Positions 59,415-64,000 of a DNA stretch of 64,000 nt are shown piece by piece. Location of the stretch: positions 103,273-167,272 of the forward strand of contig NZ_JACWUN010000007.1 in assembly GCF_014773365.1 (NCBI RefSeq). The letters are read 5' to 3'. A program made the translations under genes and the position numbers. The notes under the pieces were generated by a model, which saw only the letters and a list, made by a program, of their open reading frames with translations, did not search any database and was not told the origin of the DNA. Numbering within the stretch: position 1 is the first letter of the stretch; each line of letters begins with the position of its first letter. This DNA is from Pelovirga terrestris (GTDB taxonomy: Bacteria; Desulfobacterota; Desulfuromonadia; Desulfuromonadales; Geopsychrobacteraceae).

Positions 59415-60509
59415 ATGAAACCCCTATCCGCCCGTCTTGAAACCGTCACCTCCCTGTTTCGCACGCCGCCGAAACAGATTGGTCTGCCCCCAGGGACCCT
59501 GATCCATGTCGGCACGCGGGAAATGGAGCACCCGCTTCTGACCCGCACCGATTTCAGCCCGAGCGACTATCAGCAGCGATCTGCCGCTTCTCTGGCCGAC
59601 TGTCTCCCACCGGCGCCGACCGATGGCGTCAGCTGGGTTCACCTTGAGGGTCTGCACGATGTCACCCTGGTCAACGAGCTCGGCAACCTGGCCCAGCTTC
59701 ATGCCCTGGCCCAGGAAGATATTCTCAACACCCACCATCAACCCAAGTATGAAGAATACGATGACGCTATTTTGATCATCCTTAAGCTTTTAACGATAGA
59801 TGGCGACCACCTGCAGATCCGCGATGAACAGTTCTGCCTGGCTCTAAGCAGCGGGCGCCTGGTTACTTTTCGTGAGCAGACGGGTGAGCTGTTCACTATG
59901 GTACATCAGCGCCTGGCTGCGAAGAACGCCAAATTCCGCGAACGCGGTGCCGACTACCTCGCTTATGCGCTGATGGATACCGTCTTCGATAGCTATTACC
60001 ACGTGCTGGAAACCATCGGTGAGCGTCTCGATCTGATCGAGGCGGAGCTGATTGATCACCCCAGTCGTGATTTATTGCAACAGATCCACCAGATCCGTGG
60101 TCAATTATCGTTCGTACGCAAGACGGTTTCCCCTATCCACGACCTGACCCGGGTTCTGATTCACAGCGAATCCCCATTGATTGAAGAGCGCACCCGCCTT
60201 TATCTACGCGACCTTCACGACCATATTCTTCATGTTCTCGCCAACCTCGACAGCTACCGTGATACCGCCAAGGGACTCATCGAACTGTCCCTTTCGAGCA
60301 TGAGTTACCGCACCAACGAAGTCATGCAGGTGTTGACCGTCATTGCTGCCATCTTCATCCCCCTGACCTTTATTGCCGGGGTTTACGGAATGAATTTTGC
60401 CGTCATGCCGGAATTGGCGTGGCGTTTTGGCTACCCCTTTGCTCTGCTGCTGATGGTGGCATGCGCAACAGGGATGCTCTGGTATTTTAAACGCAAGAAG
60501 TGGTTTTAG
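59415..60509 (+). CDS. corA: CorA family magnesium/cobalt transporter
   Basis: A 364-residue channel protein: a large cytoplasmic funnel (~1-300), two C-terminal helices and the selectivity motif YGMNF (about residue 325), followed by FGYPFALLLMVACATGMLWY and a basic KRKKWF tail. It moves Mg2+ (and Co2+) down its gradient in a pentamer. Starts at the ATG at 59415, 20 bases after pepA, with AAAGGA upstream. The longer frame from 59202 overlaps pepA and is not used. Confidence 0.95.
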   Translation: MKPLSARLETVTSLFRTPPKQIGLPPGTLIHVGTREMEHPLLTRTDFSPSDYQQRSAASLADCLPPAPTDGVSWVHLEGLHDVTLVNELGNLAQLHALAQEDILNTHHQPKYEEYDDAILIILKLLTIDGDHLQIRDEQFCLALSSGRLVTFREQTGELFTMVHQRLAAKNAKFRERGADYLAYALMDTVFDSYYHVLETIGERLDLIEAELIDHPSRDLLQQIHQIRGQLSFVRKTVSPIHDLTRVLIHSESPLIEERTRLYLRDLHDHILHVLANLDSYRDTAKGLIELSLSSMSYRTNEVMQVLTVIAAIFIPLTFIAGVYGMNFAVMPELAWRFGYPFALLLMVACATGMLWYFKRKKWF

Positions 60510-60605
60510 ATTTCACCACAGCGACACAGGGGCACAGAGCACAACAAACTGATATTTTGTGGTTCAAACCTGGCCTGCTACCCCCATTTGTCAGGCGGTG
60601 ACAGC

Positions 60606-60634
60606 TTGACACAACAGTGAAACTGTTGCTAAAT
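60606..60634 (+). promoter_or_regulatory. Promoter before hisZ with a palindromic spacer
   Basis: TTGACA (60606-60611) and CTAAAT (60629-60634) are separated by exactly 17 bp. The spacer is itself a perfect inverted repeat, CAACAG-tgaaa-CTGTTG, a possible operator between the -35 and -10 boxes. Confidence 0.6.
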
Positions 60635-60721
60635 TGCCGCGTTCGGCATAACAGACAACGACGGTGTCTCTTCCTTATAGCTAAAGGAACTTATTCGGGC
60701 ACCTCAGCGGAGCTTTAGTTC

Positions 60722-62011
60722 ATGCGCTTTTCTGATCCACCACAAGATTCTGACCTCCCCAAAGGGGTTCGTGATTTTCTCCCTCTAAAAGCGGCCAAGC
60801 TGGAATTTTTGCAACAGCAGCTTCGCAAGGTCTATTCCGCCTGGGGATTTCACCCGGTCATACCGCCGCAACTGGAATTTCTCGATGTGCTGGAACGTGG
60901 TTTAGGCGAAGGGTTGCGCGAACGCGCGTTCCGCTTTGACGATCGCCAGAGTAACCGCCTCCTGGCTTTTCCCCCGGACATGACCGCCCAGATTGCCCGC
61001 ATTGCCGCCACCCGCATGAGCCAGATGCTGCTGCCATTGCGCCTGTGCTACAATGGCAGAGTCCTGCGCCATACCGAACAGCAGGCCGGCAAGGATCGCG
61101 ATATTTTTCAGTCGGGCGTTGAACTGATCGGACTGGACAGCCCCGAAGCTGACGCCGAAATGATCGCCATGACCATTGAAGCGCTCAGCGCCGTTGGTGC
61201 CGATCGTTTTACCGTTGATATCGGTCAGATGGAGTTTTTCCGTGGCGTCATGGACGGGCTCCCGGTTGATCGTCAGCAAGCCGAGCTGATCGCCGATGCC
61301 ATCCTGCGCAAAGACAGCTCCGAACTCGATCTGCTCCTCGCCGACACCAGCATCAGCGACCGCACCAGATCCGAGATCCAGGCTCTGCCGCGTCTGTTTG
61401 GCGGCCGCGAAGTCCTTGAGCTCGCTGAAAAATCAGTCAGCAACGACCGCTCCCGCCGGGCGCTGGACAACCTGGCAGACATTCTTGATGTGCTGGAAAC
61501 CTACGGTGTCAGCGAGCATGTCACCATCGACCTCGGTGAACTACGTGGACTCAACTATCATACCGGCATGACCTTCCAGGGCTTCCTTCCCGGACTGGGA
61601 CGCAGTATCTGCAGTGGCGGTCGCTATAACACTCTGATGGCTCAGTATGGTCTCGATGTGCCCGCAACCGGATTCACCTTCAGCCTGCTTCATCTGCTCT
61701 TTGCCCTTGATAAAAATCTCGATCAGACCATTGCTCCCGGCACCGACCTGCTGGTGTACTCTACCGGCGACCATCTGCGTGCCGCGCAGAAACTCGCGCG
61801 CCAGTTACGCCAACGAGGTTATTCGGTAGCACGGGATATTATCAGACGCCGGATTGACGAAACCCTTGTTTATGCCCGCCAGATGAATTACCGTTACGTG
61901 GCCGTTGTCGCTACCGAAGATCTTGAGATTGAACTGATCTCGCTGGCTGATTCCAGCCGCAGCCGCATCAACTGGCAGCAGATTCAACACCCGGACTTCA
62001 CCTTGTATTGA
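60722..62011 (+). CDS. hisZ: ATP phosphoribosyltransferase regulatory subunit
   Basis: HisZ is a histidyl-tRNA-synthetase-like protein that pairs with the short HisG to give an active first enzyme of histidine synthesis. The 429 residues include LPKGVRDFLPLKAAKLEFLQ, FRFDDRQSNRLLAFPPDMTA, the truncated motif 2 region CYNGRVLRH and motif 3-like GGRYNTLMAQYG. The synthetase anticodon domain is short, and key aminoacylation residues are lacking, as expected for HisZ. It precedes purA by 57 bp, an order common in Geobacter-type genomes. Confidence 0.94.
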   Translation: MRFSDPPQDSDLPKGVRDFLPLKAAKLEFLQQQLRKVYSAWGFHPVIPPQLEFLDVLERGLGEGLRERAFRFDDRQSNRLLAFPPDMTAQIARIAATRMSQMLLPLRLCYNGRVLRHTEQQAGKDRDIFQSGVELIGLDSPEADAEMIAMTIEALSAVGADRFTVDIGQMEFFRGVMDGLPVDRQQAELIADAILRKDSSELDLLLADTSISDRTRSEIQALPRLFGGREVLELAEKSVSNDRSRRALDNLADILDVLETYGVSEHVTIDLGELRGLNYHTGMTFQGFLPGLGRSICSGGRYNTLMAQYGLDVPATGFTFSLLHLLFALDKNLDQTIAPGTDLLVYSTGDHLRAAQKLARQLRQRGYSVARDIIRRRIDETLVYARQMNYRYVAVVATEDLEIELISLADSSRSRINWQQIQHPDFTLY

Positions 62012-63370
<1,359 letters not shown>

Positions 63371-63377
63371 AAAAAGG

Positions 63378-63406
63378 TTGACGCTCTGCAGCGATTCACG
63401 TATAAA
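63378..63406 (+). promoter_or_regulatory. Housekeeping promoter of the tRNA-Lys/tRNA-Glu unit
   Basis: TTGACG (63378-63383), 17-bp spacer, TATAAA (63401-63406). It lies 17 bp ahead of the mature tRNA-Lys. Confidence 0.85.
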
Positions 63407-63422
63407 AGCTTTCCGTTGCTAC

Positions 63423-63498
63423 GGGCCGGTAGCTCAGTTGGTAGAGCATCTGACTTTTAATCAGATGGTCACTGGTTCGATCCCAGTCCGGCTCACCA
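63423..63498 (+). tRNA. tRNA-Lys (anticodon TTT), CCA encoded
   Basis: GGGCCGGTAGCTCAGTTGGT, anticodon arm TCTGACTTTTAATCAGA, T arm CTGGTTCGATCCCAG and acceptor CCGGCTC-A-CCA (with the acceptor pair GGGCCGG/CCGGCTC). 76 nt. Confidence 0.97.
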
Positions 63499-63550
63499 TT
63501 TACACAGTACCACCTGCGGGGTCATTTCCCGCAGGGGCTTGAAGTGTCAA

Positions 63551-63628
63551 GTCCCTATCGTCTAGCCTGGCCCAGGACACCGCCCTTTCACGGCGGCGAC
63601 GGGGGTTCGAATCCCCCTGGGGACGCCA
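63551..63628 (+). tRNA. tRNA-Glu (anticodon TTC), CCA encoded
   Basis: Identical to the copy at 1786-1863 over the whole 78 nt. It follows tRNA-Lys by 52 bp and is co-transcribed. Its last 20 bases are the seed of the tandem repeat that follows. Confidence 0.97.
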
Positions 63629-64000
63629 ACTAAAGAAAAAGGCTCTGCCATTTATGGTAGGGCTTTTTTCTTTTTCTGGTTATCGGGATTCGAAGCGTAG
63701 CGAGCGCTGACTGAATGTCAGAAAAGCGGCCATGGACGGCCGCGTCAGCGAGCGCCGGGGAGCCGACGCAGGAACCCGCGTGATGCGGGTGACGTAGTGG
63801 GCGAATCCCCCTGGGGACGCCAAAAAAGGAAGCCTCTCTGCTCACGTGGAGGGGCTTTTTTCTTTTTCTGGTCATCGGGATTCGAAGCGTAGCGAGCGCT
63901 GACTGAATGTCAGAAAAGCGGCCATGGACGGCCGCGTCAGCGAGCGCCGGGGAGCCGACGCAGGAACCCGCGTGATGCGGGTGACGTAGTGGGCGAATCC
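63609..64000 (+). repeat. rtT-like tandem repeat built on the tRNA-Glu 3' end
   Basis: The 20-base tRNA end GAATCCCCCTGGGGACGCCA recurs at 63803 and again (cut off by the window) from 63995, giving a period of 192-194 bp. Each unit has a terminator-like hairpin with a T run of different sequence, then an identical block of ~150 bp starting GGGCTTTTTTCTTTTTCTGG. The array runs past the window end. It resembles in layout the rtT repeats after E. coli tyrT. Confidence 0.85.
63685..63809 (+). ncRNA. Possible structured RNA in the repeat unit
   Basis: A closing stem GGGATTCG (63685-63692) / CGAATCCC (63802-63809) encloses three perfect hairpins: CTGAC-N5-GTCAG (63707-63721), GCGGCC-N6-GGCCGC (63726-63743) and ACCCGC-N5-GCGGGT (63774-63790). 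The same sequence recurs from 63877. The plan is cloverleaf-like; transcription would be by read-through from the tRNA promoter, past a terminator-like hairpin. No protein is encoded. Confidence 0.45.

Noticed and set aside
63630..63875. 81-codon minus-strand frame in the tRNA-Glu repeat array
   Set aside because: Its sequence is the repeat read backwards and duplicates with the repeat unit; better explained by RNA structure.
63609..64000. CRISPR array
   Set aside because: Period of 192-194 bp with long identical blocks and tRNA ends; no short repeat-spacer pattern and no cas genes.

Overview
The window looks like part of a chromosome of a Desulfuromonadales-type bacterium (Geobacter/Pelobacter/Desulfuromonas relatives). 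This is an inference from gene content and order: hisZ followed by purA, nuoA-nuoB, several sigma-54 activators with TyrR- or Fis-like tails, a TAXI-type TRAP transporter, a liv operon next to proline catabolism, a PEP-CTERM protein and a CheB/CheR-PAS fusion. There are no rRNA genes, phage genes, complete insertion sequences or CRISPR arrays. Two housekeeping ends frame a long accessory middle.

Layout. 1-3.4 kb: the start of a nuo operon, rnhA, a tRNA-Glu, an O6-alkylguanine methyltransferase and a DUF3943 protein. 3.9-8.2 kb: a CheB-CheR-PAS fusion followed by a PAS sigma-54 activator. 9-33.5 kb: an envelope/osmotic-stress island. It holds a small outer-membrane barrel, DUF883-like membrane proteins, a PEP-CTERM protein, CsbD, BON and PRC-barrel proteins, a yqjDEK-like trio, an AI-2E-family permease, a 2880-residue cyclic beta-1,2-glucan synthase, DUF3309, the N-terminal half of an Fe-superoxide dismutase, a lone CheB domain, DUF2254, DUF4398 and OmpA lipoproteins, DUF3185 and an lmo0937-type peptide. 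A radical SAM/methyltransferase pair interrupts it and a second B12-type radical SAM gene follows. 35-38.7 kb: a diguanylate cyclase, a second sigma-54 activator and a universal stress protein. 38.9-48.3 kb: livFGMHK, proline dehydrogenase, P5C dehydrogenase and a third sigma-54 activator. 48.3-54.3 kb: a Sel1-repeat protein, cheV and a TAXI-TRAP transporter. 54.8-63.4 kb: housekeeping genes (csp, a RelA/SpoT-domain protein, initiator tRNA, selU, pepA, corA, hisZ, purA), then tRNA-Lys and tRNA-Glu and a tandem repeat built from the tRNA-Glu 3' end.

The main discovery is regulatory. Four stress-island transcription units start behind the same sigma-54-type promoter, GGCATG-N4-TTGC with exact -24/-12 spacing, and a fifth has a one-base variant. 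Each has a 16-bp dyad of the form CYRYCA-N4-YGRCRG lying 113-131 bp upstream, which is where sigma-54 activators bind. The adjacent CheB-CheR-PAS/PAS-activator pair is the obvious candidate controller. Two further sigma-54 promoters, in front of P5C dehydrogenase and the TAXI-TRAP operon, carry different upstream dyads; the one for P5C dehydrogenase recurs at the start of the neighbouring activator gene.

Other notable items are a four-copy palindromic intergenic repeat family with 11-bp terminal inverted repeats, the rtT-like tandem repeat after tRNA-Glu with a multi-hairpin fold, a TRAP permease with an embedded lipoyl/biotinyl-like domain, and the SOD half-protein. All readings were made by eye on the sequence; no database search or folding program was run.
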